A stretch of 64,000 bases of DNA from Mytilus edulis. Lineage: Eukaryota > Mollusca > Bivalvia > Mytilida > Mytilidae. Position numbers and translations under genes: made by a program. The notes beneath the pieces were generated by a model that was given only the letters and a program-made list of their open reading frames with translations, ran no database searches and was not told where the DNA came from. Positions 1 to 11,943 of the stretch are shown here, piece after piece (positions within the stretch are counted from its first letter, which is position 1; every line of letters begins with the position of its first letter). The DNA lies in the NCBI RefSeq assembly GCF_963676685.1, contig NC_092356.1, positions 42,681,601-42,745,600 on the forward strand. Reading direction: 5' to 3'.

Positions 1-169
1 AGATCATTATAGATAGAGATAATTGTAAGCAGCAAGAATGTTCAGTAAAGTAAGATGTACAAACACATCACCATCACCAAAACACAATTTTGTCATGAAT
101 CCATCTGCTTCCTTTGTTTAATATTCACATATACCAAGGTGAGCGACACAGGCTCTTTAGAGCCTCTAG
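1..169 (+). mobile_element. 3' end of an AGCTCAC-family Helentron-like (HINE) element
   Basis: The segment ends with AGGTGAGCG, a short hairpin (CAGGCTCTTTAGAGCCT) and CTAG followed by T. A second copy of the family starts directly after it. The closing GGTGAGC is the inverted match of the AGCTCACC that opens other copies in this window. Sub-terminal inverted repeats, a 3' hairpin and a CTRR-T end are features of Helentron-derived non-autonomous elements. Assignment is by structure only. Confidence 0.6.
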
Positions 170-170
170 T

Positions 171-799
171 TTTAGCTCACCGTGGGCCAAAGGGCCCCAT
201 GTGAGCTTATGCCATCACTTGGCGTCTGTTGTCGTCGTCTGTCGTCATAAACTATTTCAAAAATCTTCTCCTCTAAAACTACTGGGCCAATTACCTTCAA
301 ACTTTAAATAAATTTTCCTTAGGGTATCTAGTTTATAAATTGTATCTGAAGTTTTTATCCATCCACAAACATGGCCGCCATGGCTAAAATAGAACATAAA
401 GATCAAATGCAGTTTTTGGCTTATATCTCAAAAACTAAAGCTGACATGGGGTTAAATTGTTCAATTGGTCAAGATCTATCGGCCCTGAAATTATCAGACG
501 AATCGAACAACCTATTGTTGGGTTGCTGACACCAAATTGGTAGTTTTAACAAAATTTTGCAGTTTTTCATTATTATCTTGAATATTATTATGGATAGATA
601 TAAACTGTAAGCAGCAATAATGTTCAGCAAAGTGAGATCTACAAAAAGGTTATTATGACCAAAATTGTCAATTGACTCCTTAAGGAGTTATTGCCCTTTA
701 AAAACAATTTTACACAATTTGTTCATCAAGTTTGCTAACATTTAAAAATCTTCTCCTCTAAAATACAGGTGAGCAATTCAGGCTCTTGAGAGCCTCCTG
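171..799 (+). mobile_element. AGCTCAC-family Helentron-like element, short copy
   Basis: It begins TTAGCTCACCGTGGGCC, which folds with GGGCCCCATGTGAGC, followed by a GTCGTCGTC microsatellite. One core segment follows (ATCTTCTCCTCTAAAAC to AAAAACAATTTTACACA). It closes with AGGTGAGC, the GGCTCTTGAGAGCC hairpin and CCTG-T. Same layout as the long copy at 1579-3444 but with a single core unit. Confidence 0.6.
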
Positions 800-874
800 T
801 TTGTCATCCTTGGGACTCATATTGCTAACTCTTGAAGATTTCTAACCTATAAAATATATTTTTTTTACTTTCAG

Positions 875-3800
875 TAGCCACATACCTTGGGTTCAGAAGT
901 ACATCTTATGCCAGAGTGATGACAAAAACAACTCATTTGGATCCACAGACTCCTTTGAAGATTATATGGATGATGATTCAGATGGTGGATTACCCAGTAG
1001 AAACCCCATATTTGGTATGTGTATTGTATATGGAATTAACATGAATTATTGTTTAACTTATTGGTAGGATATCATTGAATCTCCAAATCTCATGTAATTA
1101 GATTTCAAAAGCATTATATGCACATGCAAATCCAAGCTGGGCTTATATATCATATTGATGTTTTTGTTGATTCCAAGTTGTTTTATCACTATTAACTATG
1201 TATTTTCACACATGATAACTTGAAAATTTAGCTGTTTATAACATTATGTGGTTTTAATAGTATTTGTTATTAGGTCACCTGACCTGAAAGGAATACACGA
1301 TATTTAAGAATATTTTAGCAGACAAATAAATCATACCCTTGAGACCATCTGTTGACATAAATAGTTAGTTACTTAGAAATAACTATTTGATAACTAAATG
1401 AAGGAAAATATTCTTTATATTCAAGTTTTTTTGTTTGTTTTTTTTTACATGTTTTTTTTTGGGGGGGGGGGGGGGGGGGGGGGGGTTACATGTATACACT
1501 ACTTCAGATGTCCACAATATTAGATAAACAGGGAAATTAAGAATATCGTTCTGCAAAATATTGACTTTTTTACCTTTTTTAGCTCACCTGGCCTAAAAGG
1601 CCATGTGAGCTTTTCTCATCACTTGGCGTCCGTCGTCGTCGTCGTCGTCGTTAACAATTTTTCAAACATCTTCTCCTCTGAAACTACTGAATGGATTTGA
1701 GGGAAACTTAGCATGATTGTTCCTTAGATTATCCTGCACAAAGTGTGTGCTTCGATTTTTGATCCGTCAAAAAACATGGCCGCCGTTACTTAAAATAGAA
1801 CATAGGGGTCAAATGCAGTTTTTGGCTTATATCTCAAAAACGAAAGCATTTAGAGCAAATCTGACGTGGGGTAAAAATGTTCATTAGGTCAAGATCTATC
1901 AGCCCTGAAATTTTCAGATGAATCAAACAAACCATTGTTGGGTTGCTGCCACTTAATTGGTAATTTTAAGGAAATTTTGCAGTTTTTGGTCATTATCTTG
2001 AATATTATTATAGATAAAGATAAACTGTAAACAGCAAAAATTATCAGCAAAGTAAGATCTACAAATAAGTTAATATGACCAAAATTGTCAATTGACCCCT
2101 TAAGGGGTTATTGTCCTTTAATGACAATTTTTCACAATTTGTTCATCACATTTGCTAACTTTAAAAAATCTTCTCCTCTGAAACTACTGAATGGATTTGG
2201 ATGAAACTTAGCATGATTGTTCCTTAGATTATCCTGCAAAAAGTGTGTGCTTCGATTTTTGATCCGTCAAAAAACGTGGCCGCTGTTACTTAAAATAGAA
2301 CATAGGGGTCAAATGCAGTTTTTGGCTTATATCTCAAAAATGAAAGCATTTAGAGCAAATCTGACATGGGGTAAAAATGTTCATTAGGTCAAGGTCTATC
2401 AGCCCTGAAATTTTCAGATGAATCAAACAAACTATTGTTGGGTTGCTGCCACTTAATTGGTAATTTTAAGGAAATTTTGCAGTTTTTGGTCATTATCTTG
2501 AATACTATTATAGATAAAGATAAACTGTAAACAGCAAAAATGATCAGCAAAGTAAGATCTACAAATAAGTTAATATGACCAAAATTGTCAATTGACCCCT
2601 TAAGGGGTTATTGTCCTTTAATGACAATTTTTCACAATTTGTTCATCATATTTGCTAACTTTAAAAAATCTTCTCCTCTAAAACTACTTAACCAAATTCA
2701 ACCAAACTTCAACTGAATGATCAGTAGGGTGTATAAAATAAAGTTTGTGCTTTATTTTTTATTTCGTCAAAAAACATGGCTGTCATGGCTAAAAATAGAA
2801 CACGGGGTAAAATGCAGTTTTTGGCTTATATCTCAAAAACTCCAGCATTTAGAGCAAATAAGACAAGAAGTTAAAGTATTTATTAGGTCAAGGTCTACCT
2901 GTCCTGAAATTTTCAGCCGAATTGGGTAACTGGTTTTTCAGTAATGCCCCTGAATTGATGATTTTAAAGAAATTTTGCAGTTTTTGGTTATTATCTTGAA
3001 TATTATTATAGATACAGATAAACTGTTAATAGCAAAAATGTTAAGCAAAGTAAGATCTACAAATAAGTCAATTGACCAAAATTGTCAATTGACCCCTTAA
3101 GGAGTTATTGCCCTTTAAAGACTTTTTTCACAATTTGTTCATCATGTTGACTTACTTTAAAAAATCTTCTCCTTTGAAACTGCTGTATCAATTTCAGCCA
3201 AAGTTAGGCTAAATGAGTTTCAGAGTATCTAGTATAAATTTTATATTTCATTTCCTTGTATGTCAGAAACATAGCTCCTATGGCTAAAATAGAACATAGG
3301 AGAAAATGATTTTTTTTTTTGCTTTTGAAGAAAATAGGACGATTCAAAGAACATTTAAATAAATTGAAAAGCCAAAATAATCATTGATGAGAGATTTAAC
3401 CAAAAAAATTAAGGTGAGCGATTCAGGCTCTTGAGAGCCTCTTGTTTGAATGAGGTATTTATTTATAGATAACAGCACTCAATAGAATTAAATACCATTT
3501 ATAATAAGCTTGTACGTAGTAGATATAACAGTTTACCTGTACAGAGTTGTCGTTACTGTACTGACATATTTGTGTACACAATTCTGACTAAAATCAATAA
3601 TACAGCTGATAAGAAGTGTTTTTGATAAAAGTCCACTTAACTATTTTATTATTACCATATAACCTTTAAAAAAATATCTATGATTTCATGTAATTACTGT
3701 TCTTTACAAAACAGATGCAATCATTAAATTTGTATCTGACACCTCCTGTATTGTAATAGTTTGCTCAATGAAATGTTTAAAATCTCTGTTGTCTAGCATA

Positions 3801-6109
3801 CTTACCTGGTACAGGGAGCACCGTGATCAAAAAGGCGGTCTCCCCAGGTCGAGGCCTTTCCATTGCACTTCGGATAGGCTGAAGCTTGCGAATGCCCCAA
3901 ATGTGGGCATCTCGGGTACGCAATTTTTTAGTGTGGGGGACTGCGTTCGCGCTAACCCCTGAACAATCAAATAAAAATAAAGTCCTTGCCATTAAACTTT
4001 GCACAACCCTCACTATTTGTTCAAAGTTTATTTTATTTTGTATTTTTTTGGGTGTGCGTTTGATTTTTCATTTTGTTCACGGCACCTATCGAAACCTGAA
4101 AATTTTACTGGTGTAAATTTCCCTGCCTGTTCTTAGTTTTCATCTGTTCTTTAAACATTTTCTTGATAAAACAACTAATTATCGAGTTTACATTAAATTG
4201 TCAACTGACCCCTTAAGGAGTTATTGCCCTGTATAGTAAATGTTAACAATATGTTGTAAATTATTGTAATTTTACAAAAATTTCTCCTCTGAAACTACTG
4301 ACACAAATTAAACCAATCTTGGCCACATTATTGGTTCATACAAATAAAGTTTGAGTTTTTTCCATTTGAACAGAAGCGGTTTAACTAAGAAATTTCCATC
4401 AAAAATTAAATTCTTGGGGTTCTTTGATATGCTGATTCTAGCAATGTACCTAGATTTTGGACCATTATAGGTAAATGTTCAATTTCAAATTTTTCAGTTC
4501 TTTGACCACATTTATTTCGTGTCACAAACCCATGCTGTAACAAATATTCAATCCCAATTCAAATTCAGAGATGTTTTAAGCTTAAATGTTGTGACCATTC
4601 TTGATCAACTGTTAAGGAATTTAACTCTGCAGGAAAATCTGGTTTGCTGTCACTCTGACAGCCTCTTGTTAACCTTATTTAACTTGATTTCCCAAACCAC
4701 ACTAGATACAGATAAGTGACACAGGCTCTTGAGAGATTCTAGTTAGTGGAAAGTTAAAAAAAAAAAAAAAAAAAAAACACTGCCAGAATTTAAGTTTTTT
4801 TGTTTCTTGAAAATCTTTGTAAGAAATTGAACCTTTTTGTGTTATATCTCATCCATTTACATAACTTTACTGCAACTGCAAAAAATGTTTTTGTTACTGG
4901 TACAAAAAATTTTCAGATTTGTTTCTTTTTTATTTACAGATTTTATAGATCCAGATCAAATCTCCGATGACATGGTAAGACATTTTTTTTAATTTGAGTT
5001 TTTAACATCAACTCTCAGTGGATTAACTAACGACATAAGATAATAGGTATGGAGGAAGAGTAATATGAAATATAGGTTGATGAGATCTGTTCTTTATTTT
5101 AGCATAGAAAAATCATTTGTCAAATTTTTGGGCTCAAATTACATTGGAGCTATAACTTTGCTGAAAATGTCTAGGAGTATTATATGACCAATAAACTTTT
5201 TTCTCTCGTTTCTTGGACCACAAAGGGGACGTGCACTATACACAAATGCGCACTATACACACCAAAAGACGGAAGTTTTTTTTTTTTAACATTTCTTGGA
5301 GATTAACAATAATTTACAAAGATAAATTAGAAAGTTGTACTTTAGATATGCTTTAATGGTTTTTCATTCAACTTTCACAAGCTATTGAGAATGGTAGAGA
5401 GATGATCAGTATATAATTTGATGAATTACACTTTAATCATTCTAGAGTAACAGGACTCAGTTGGTAAAATAAAACGTCTGTATTTAAGCTTTTGATTTTG
5501 CCACTTGATAAGGGACTATCCATTTTGAATTTTCCTTGTTTTGTATTTTTGTTTGTTTACTTTATGGTGTGGAACTAGTCTCACAGTAACTAACTTTAAA
5601 AAAATGTCTTTTCGTGTTGTATTCTTTAGATTCCAGAGGAGTGCATTATTCTTTGTCTACATTTTTCTAAAAAAAAGTTTAAAAAAAATGCTGTTTCATT
5701 ATTGTAGGACTTCCCTCCAACAAAAGATGAATGTAAAAATGAGAAACGCCATATGATGCCTTCATTTGAACCTGTGGTCCCTCCTTCTGATTTTAAAATT
5801 GCTCCACATCCATCTGAAACTGTTGAAGCCAATCTGTCAGCTGATATTGATGTCATGTCAAAACCTGGCTGGACATTTCCTAGAATGGATGCACCAACTG
5901 AACCAGGATCTTCTGGATATGGTGCCTCAATGCCACATGCTTTGTCCAAGAATGAGGCTCGATGGGCACTAACTGATCAAACCAGTGGACATCCAGCACC
6001 ATCTAGTAGTAAATCTCCACATCTTCTCTATGACCGACAGACAACCACATTAGATCCTGAAACAGTATCAATGTATGATGAAGCAGATCAAGAGACATTA
6101 GAAATGTGA
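875..6109 (+). CDS. 3' part of a multi-exon gene: acidic, probably disordered C-terminus of an unrecognised protein
   Basis: Three exons are supported: 875-1014, 4940-4974 and 5708-6109. Acceptors are TTTCAG, TTTACAG and TTGTAG; donors are GTATGT and GTAAGA. Phases agree across both introns (exon 1 ends in phase 1, exon 2 in phase 0), giving about 190 continuous codons to a TGA at 6107-6109. The first exon begins SHIPWVQKYILCQ and then has a Ser/Asp/Glu-rich run (SFEDYMDDDSDGG). The last exon is rich in Pro, Ser, Asp and Glu, with no membrane segment or metal site, and ends YDEADQETLEM. I do not recognise the family. The composition suggests a disordered cytoplasmic or nuclear tail carrying interaction or phosphorylation sites (inference). 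The start and upstream exons lie left of the window. The large first intron holds Helentron-like repeats and a U1-like sequence. Confidence 0.75.
1461..1485. repeat. Poly-G run of about 25 bases
   Basis: An uninterrupted G tract follows a T-rich stretch inside the first intron. Its length is likely polymorphic and may be an assembly estimate. A similar run sits at about 32730-32748. Confidence 0.9.
1579..3444 (+). mobile_element. Long AGCTCAC-family Helentron-like element with about 500-bp tandem core
   Basis: It opens with TTAGCTCACCTGGCC and its fold-back GGCCATGTGAGC, then a (GTC)n microsatellite. The core unit starting ATCTTCTCCTCTG recurs at about 1671, 2171, 2671 and 3167, a period of 500, 500 and 496 bp. 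Each unit carries the same landmarks (ACATGGCCGC, GGTCAAATGCAGTTTTTGG, TGACCCCTTAAGG). It closes with AGGTGAGCG, the hairpin AGGCTCTTGAGAGCCT and CTTG-T. The layout (5' hairpin, microsatellite, tandem core, sub-terminal inverted repeats, 3' hairpin) is that known for Helentron-associated elements. No Rep/helicase gene is present. Confidence 0.7.
3798..3961 (+). ncRNA. U1: U1 spliceosomal snRNA gene copy (possibly a variant or pseudogene)
   Basis: The 164-base sequence follows U1 end to end and matches the usual length. It begins ATACTTACCTGG, the 5' splice-site-pairing sequence. Next come stem-loop I with loop GATCAAAAAGG, the U1A-type loop ATTGCACTTC (3862-3871) and stem-loop III around CCCCAAATGTGGG. 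An Sm-like site CAATTTTTTAG follows at about 3921-3931, then stem-loop IV GGGGGACTGCGTTCGCGC closing on CCCC. U1 RNA pairs with 5' splice sites in the spliceosome. Oddities: loop I differs from the usual GAUCA(C/U)GAAG bound by U1-70K, and the U1A loop has UUC for UCC. I cannot pick out a convincing proximal sequence element or 3' box. It lies in an intron of the 875-6109 gene, same strand. Family identity is secure; activity is uncertain. Confidence 0.9.
4185..4741 (+). mobile_element. AGCTCAC-family element, 3' fragment
   Basis: It starts inside the core (ATTGTCAACTGACCCCTTAAGGAG), contains one diverged ATTTCTCCTCTGAAACTACT unit, and ends with AAGTGACACAGGCTCTTGAGAGATTCTAG-T. The 5' hairpin and microsatellite are missing. 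A poly-A run of about 22 follows at 4756. Confidence 0.5.
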
Positions 6110-7400
6110 GGAGGGCTTTGTTTAATAATTGATATTTGAAGCTTTTTTCAGTACTTTTCAAGACAGATTTGTCAGAAAATTATATCACATTTCTGATGTT
6201 TTTCTTTTTTTTCTTAAAAATGTCATTTTAAATTTTAAAAAAACTAAATTCATCCGTCCAGGTTTTTTTTATGTGATTTATATCTGTCCTAGTATTTTTA
6301 TGTGATTTATAACTGTCCAGGTATTTTTATGTGATTAAAATCTGTCAAGGTATTTTCATGTGATTTATATCTGTCCAGGTATTTTTTTCTGATTAATATC
6401 CGTCCATGTATTTTTATTATGTGATAAATATATCTCTATACATTTTGATAATTCATTTTTTTGTATGCAATCTCATATTAATTAATCAAAGTAGTAAAAA
6501 GTTGTTAGTATACTTAGCAACCCAAGAAATGCACCACATTTGATATGGTCACAGTTTTGTGTCGTTCAGTTGTTGACATTTATTTTTGTATGAAATGGAA
6601 AATAAAAAGAAATTACTTGAAATAATTTAAAGTAAAAACCTTTTAAATTTTAACTAATCTAAAAGCAATGATAGAAACAAAATTCCAAGCCAAGAGATAA
6701 TACATTTTTTGCTTTGTGTTCAAATTCAACTATAAAAACAGAAACCAATTACTGCATCGTTCAATTATTCTAAAGAATTCCATGAGGCTTCAACTTTCTC
6801 TGAAATTTTAGATAAAAACATATTTGATTAAAATAACATTTTTAATTTGAATACTATATTTTCCTACACATAAATTTTTTCCACAAAATGTCTCAAACTT
6901 CACTGTCCTGATTTCAAATTCTGACCAATGTTATCACTAACTTTATAGATTATTATAGGAATTTGATTGTTAAATGACAAAGATTTAAACAGTGGTGGTT
7001 TATGAATTATGTTGTCACATATATGTATTTATGTAATTTTTATAAATTTGGGATACATGTTACATTATGTGGTTCAGAAATCAAAATCTCAGTTCAAAAG
7101 GTTATGTGATATTTTAATCTGCTGTTATACTTTCATACTATTCAATTTTAGTGAAAACTTATTTTTCTTACCTTTTCTAATAAACTTTAAAAAAAAAACT
7201 GGTTTTCATTTATTTCTATGAGGTGGTTGGGGACAGATATGTGCTTCTTAGTGAATAAAATCCACAAAGTGTGTCTTTGCCATGGAAAATATATGATGTA
7301 ACTTTATTTCCTCTATGATAAAGATTTGGTGTACATGCAATATATTAAATAAAAAAAGAAACAAAGAAACAAAGAATGTAAGTTACAGTTTTAAGTTTTA
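6110..7400 (+). other. 3' untranslated region with a 29-bp tandem repeat
   Basis: This AT-rich stretch after the TGA has no convincing reading frame. A degenerate repeat of about 29 bp (unit near CTGTCCAGGTATTTTTATGTGA) runs six times from about 6250 to 6425. The first AATAAA is at 6601; others lie near 7253 and 7346, so the true transcript end is not fixed. Confidence 0.45.
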
Positions 7401-8084
7401 AGTTATAGAAGAGAAAACATGAGCAGTGTCTAAAATGGAGAACACTTAAATATATTCTATTGATTGTTTAAAACTCTACAAATTTTTTCGAATGAAGAAC
7501 ACACTTTTTTGAAGAAAGAAGTCATCATTTTCTAATTCATATGATGTATTGCATGAAAGAATTTATGTGAATTCAGGTGATGTGAGACTATCCATAAAGA
7601 CACAGAACTAAACACTAATTATTTCCTTTCATATATCATCTGTTTTGTCTTGTATCAAAGTATAGGCAATTCAGAGTTCTTTATAACCATTTTAATCAAC
7701 CGGACCAAGCTAATTATTTATCTATGAAAGAATGTATCATCGAGAAAATTGATCACCACACCAATTGCCCTATACTGAGTACTCCTTTTCCAAAAAAAAA
7801 TTCTGGAAAAGGAATTACGTAGGTACTGCAATGCCATATGGTTGCAATGATTACAACCAAAGGAGTAGGGAATTTTTCAAGTCCAGACTGCAGGGATGAC
7901 ATTGTAAGGAGCTTATTTGATTCTACTTTAAGACACCATTGTAGTCATGATCTAAACATTATCATCAGACTTCTCTGAAAGTCTTCCAAATCTAGATCGG
8001 TAAGCGGCTTTCTGATGCTTGGAGGACATTCTTTCACATCTTTATCATCCGCTAGGGTAACATTACATAGAACTATTATTTTTA

Positions 8085-8345
8085 TACTGCCTGTTAATTT
8101 TTATGTTCCTAATGTTTTCTGGTCTGCGTCCGTTCGTCCGTCTGTTCCGCTTCAGGTTAAAGTTTTTGGTCGAGGTAGTTTTTGATGAAGTTGAAGTCCA
8201 ATCAATTTGAAACTTAGTACACGTGTTCCCTATGACATGATCTTTCTAATTTTTAATGCCAAATTAGTTTTTACTCCATTTTAACGGTCCACTGAACATA
8301 GAAAATGATAGTACGGATGGTGCATCCGTGTACTAGTGACACATA
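8085..8345 (+). repeat. CGTCCGTC-containing interspersed repeat (copy also at 43456-43920)
   Basis: Landmarks shared with 43456-43920 are TGTTTTCTGGTC, a short CGTTCGTCCGTCTG run, CAGGTTAAAGTTTTTGGTC, AGTTTTTGATGAAG, TTAGTACAC and GCATCCGTGTACT. The microsatellite near one end resembles the layout of the other Helentron-like families, but I cannot define the ends. Confidence 0.6.
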
Positions 8346-8439
8346 CTTATTTAGAATATGTTAGAAATTATGCACTTGACTAAGGATGCATAAATATATT
8401 TTCTCCAATATACAGAGATGTCAGTATAATTTGTGATGT

Positions 8440-8643
8440 AGCTCTTTTCGGTCATTTAAAACCAATACGACCGGGACCATTACATGAGGAAAACAGGAAA
8501 TTCCATCCTGTTCAGTTTACCAATAAAGGAATTGATGCGATCAACATCAGCAACGTTCTTCGTCACAAGGACTTCACATCTAAAATTCCACTTAATTTAA
8601 AGATCAGTCTCACGGTTCCTATTGTACATGGAAAAAATTAAAT
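8440..8643 (+). pseudogene. Retroelement-like coding fragment
   Basis: One frame stays open for about 65 codons up to a TAA near 8640, with segments such as NRKFHPVQFTNKGIDAINIS and FTSKIPLNLKISL. It has no start codon and is bordered by repeats. The residue pattern resembles the tail of multi-copy mussel retroelement-like proteins known to me only by recall, so the family is not named. Confidence 0.3.
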
Positions 8644-8869
8644 GTTGGTTTCCCCTAACATGAAAAAATTTTTAAGACCCGGCAGGCAGGCTTTTTTTTT
8701 GTAACCATGCGTAATTTTATATCTATATGATTTGTTTCTATAGCAAAACTATAATCTTGCATATTTCCAACACTTTTAGTTGTCTCTGCACTTCACATTT
8801 ATTTGGGAAAGATTTAAAAATGTTTTGATCTCCTTCATCACTGATGAATCTTAAATAATAAAATTAACG

Positions 8870-9580
8870 GTATCAATTTTCTTGCACCAGATGCGCATTT
8901 CGACAATACATGTCTCTTCAGTGATGCTCGTGGCCAAAATATTTGAAATCCAAAGCTTATATAAAAGATGAAGTGCACAATGTTTTGTCATTGGGGCTAC
9001 TCAGACCTGAAATGCTTGTCATCAGTGCTATTCAGAGCTTGCGGCTTGGAGTGGGTTTGTATAGTCTATTTTTGGCACTATTAATTTGACCCGGCTCGTT
9101 ACTTATACATCCCGTCATTGTGTAATTTTGTATTCTTGTCTTTCATTATTGCTAATGTGCGTTTTCTATATACCACCTTTTTTGTTTCTTTGTTGACATA
9201 TTTGTTTGTTTTTATATTGATAAAGATTATCACACAGTGTTGACTGTTGTACCCCTATTTTGACATTTTTACCTATTATGTCTGTTTGTTTTGTTCACAC
9301 AAATCGTTGTCAATATAATGGAATTTTTTGCAACCGTCATACAAATGAGAAGCTTATCTAGCTATGAAACCAGGTTTAATACACAAATTTCTATATAAGA
9401 AAATACCTGTACAAAGCCAATCGTATGACAGTTGTTATCCATTTGTGTGATGTCGGTTTAAGCTTTTGATTTTGCATTTGATTTGGGACTTTCCGTTTTA
9501 ATTTCGGTATGTTTGTAAATTTACTTTTCCCTTGGCTTCTGGGAAAAGGAATGAACATATATTTGGTCTACAAATTTGCA
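8870..9580 (+). repeat. Cluster of short interspersed repeats
   Basis: 8870-8985 carries CACCAGATGCGCATTTCGAC and TCAGTGATGCTCGTGGCC. This is the same theme as the GACGCGCGTTTCGTCTAC / AGACTCACCAGTGACGCTC repeat at 21750-21900 and 56385-56560. 9040-9260 is another repeat-like block with no coding potential. 9287-9340 shares TTGTTCACACAAATCGTTGT with about 57068. Confidence 0.45.
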
Positions 9581-9606
9581 ATGTTGATTTGTAGCAGGTA
9601 AGCAAT

Positions 9607-11943
9607 TTTTATACGACCGCAAAATTTGAAAAAAAATTTCGTCGTATATTGCTATCACGTTGGCGTCGTCGGCGTCGTCGTCGTCGTCGTCGTCCGAATA
9701 CTTTTAGTTTTCGCACTCTAACTATACTAAAAGTGAATGGAAATCTATGAAATTTTAACACAAGGTTTATGACCACAAAAGGAAGGTTGGTATTGATTTT
9801 GGGAGTTTTGGTCCCAACATTTTAGGAATTAGGGGCCAAAAAGGGCCCAAATAAGCATTTTCTTGGTTTTCGCACTATAACTTTAGTTTAAGTTAATAGA
9901 AATCTATGAAATTTTGACACAAGGTTTATGACCACAAAAGAACGGTTGGGATTGATTTTGGGAGTTTTGGTTTCAACAGTTTAGGAATTAGGGGCCAAAA
10001 AAGGGCCCAAATAAGCATTATTCTTGGTTTTCGCACAATAACTTTAGTTTAAGTAAATAGAAATCAATGAAATTTAAACACAATGTTAATGACTACAAAA
10101 GGAAGGTTGGTTTTGATTATGGGAGTTTAGGTCCCAACAGTTTAGGAATTAGGGGCCAAAAAGGGACCCAAATAAGCATTTTTCTTGGTTTTCGCACCAT
10201 AACATTAGTATAAGTAAATAGAAATCTATGAAATTTAAACACAAGGTTTATGACCATAAAAGGAAGGTTGGTATTGATTTTGGGAGTTTTGGTCCCAACA
10301 GAATAAGGGGCCCAAAGGGTCCAAAATTAAACTTTGTTTGATTTCATCAAAATTGAATAATTGGGGTTCTTTGATATGCCGAATCTAACTGTCATGACTG
10401 TGTATGTAGATTCTTAACTTTTGGTCCCGTTTTCAAATTGGTCTACATTAAGGTCCAAAGGGTCCAAAATTAAACTAAGTTTGATTTTGACAAAAAATGA
10501 ATCAGTTAGGTTCTTTAATATGCTGAATCTAAAAATGTACTTAGATTCTTGATTATTGGCCCAGTTTTCAAGTTTGTCCAAATCGGGGTCCAAAATTAAA
10601 CTTTGTTTGATTTCATCAAAAATTGAATAAATGGGGTTCTTTGATATACCAAATCTAACTGTGTATGTAGATTCTTCATTTTTGGTCTTGTTTTCAAATT
10701 GGTCTACACTAAAGTCCAAAGGGTCCAAAATTAAACTTAGTCTGATTTTAACAAAAATTGAAATCTTGGGGTTCTTTGATATGCTGAATCCAAAAATGTA
10801 CTTAGATTTTTTATTATGGGCCCAGTTTTCAAGTTGGTCCAAATCAGGATCTAAAATTATTATATTAAGTATTGTGCAATAGCAAGTCTTTTCAATTGCA
10901 CAGTATTGCGCAATGGCAAGAAATATCTAATTGCACAATATTGTGAAATAGCAAATTTTTTTTTAATTAGAGTTATCTTTCTTTGTCCAGAATAGTAAGC
11001 AAGAAATATCTAATTGCAAAATATTGTGCAATAGCAAGTTTTTTTTTAATTGGAGTTATCTTTCTTTGTCCAGAATCAACTTAAATCTTTGTTATATACA
11101 ATATACAATGTATATTCACTTTTTACTACCAACTGATAAATTAAAATAATCTTTACCATTCAGTGATAACAAGCAGTTTTTTTACATCTTATTTCCTTAT
11201 CTTATCTAAAATGTTTTTAGATAATGTATGTTGGACATTTGCCAGACATGACTATGATGTCATTTTCTATTTTTATTTGCCAATAACTTTATGTAAATAA
11301 TTTCATTGGAAATTTGCCAATATAAAATGTTGCTGATGAAGTTTTTTTTATTGTTTTATACAATAAACAATGTATATTCACTTTTACTACCAACCAATCT
11401 TTACCATTCAGTGATAACAAGCACTTTATTTTACATTTTAATATTTTATGATGTATTTAAAAGAGTAGTTATTGTTGCAAACTCCATTAGAAATTTGAAT
11501 TGATATCAGTTTTGGAAAAAGGGAAACGGGGATGTGAAAAAAGGGGGGGGGTTAAATTTTTCTCATTTCAGATTTCATAAATAAAAAGAAAATTTCTTCA
11601 AACATTTTTTTGAGAGGATTAATATTCAACAGCATAGTGAATTGCTAAAAGGCAAAAACAAACTTTTAAGTTCATTAGACCACATTCATTCTGTGTCAGA
11701 AACCTATGCTATGTCAACTATTTAATTTTAGATTTAAAAAGTTTGAAGAAGAAATCTTTAATTGTAAAATTTGTAAAATCTTGACATTTGTTTTGTGTAA
11801 AAAAAAACCATGTAATGTCAAAAATTTGATCACAATCCAAATTCAGAGCTGTATCACGCTAGAATGTTTTGTCCATACTTGCCCCAACTGTTCAGGGTTC
11901 GACCTCTGCGGTCGTATAAAGCTGCGCCCTGCGGAGCACCTGG
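9607..11943 (+). mobile_element. TATACGACCGC-family Helentron-like element
   Basis: It opens TTTTATACGACCGCA and closes TGCGGTCGTATAAAGC, CCTGCGGAGC, CTGG-T, so the two ends are inverted matches with extra hairpin sequence on the 3' side. A (CGTCGT)n run follows the 5' end (about 9661-9693). The first core unit (TTTTCGCACTATAACTTTAG) recurs about every 162 bp from 9703 to about 10300. A second tandem core built on GGTCCAAAATTAAACTT and GGGGTTCTTTGATATGC runs from 10320 to 10860. Long frames on both strands here arise from the repeat and are not genes. Confidence 0.65.

Noticed and set aside
3768..4013. Short ORFs on both strands around 3.8-4.0 kb
   Set aside because: They overlay the U1 snRNA sequence, which explains the GC-rich stretch.
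10414..10842. 142-codon minus-strand frame and 83-codon plus-strand frame
   Set aside because: Both are generated by the tandem core of the TATACGACCGC element; the protein repeats itself and overlaps on both strands.
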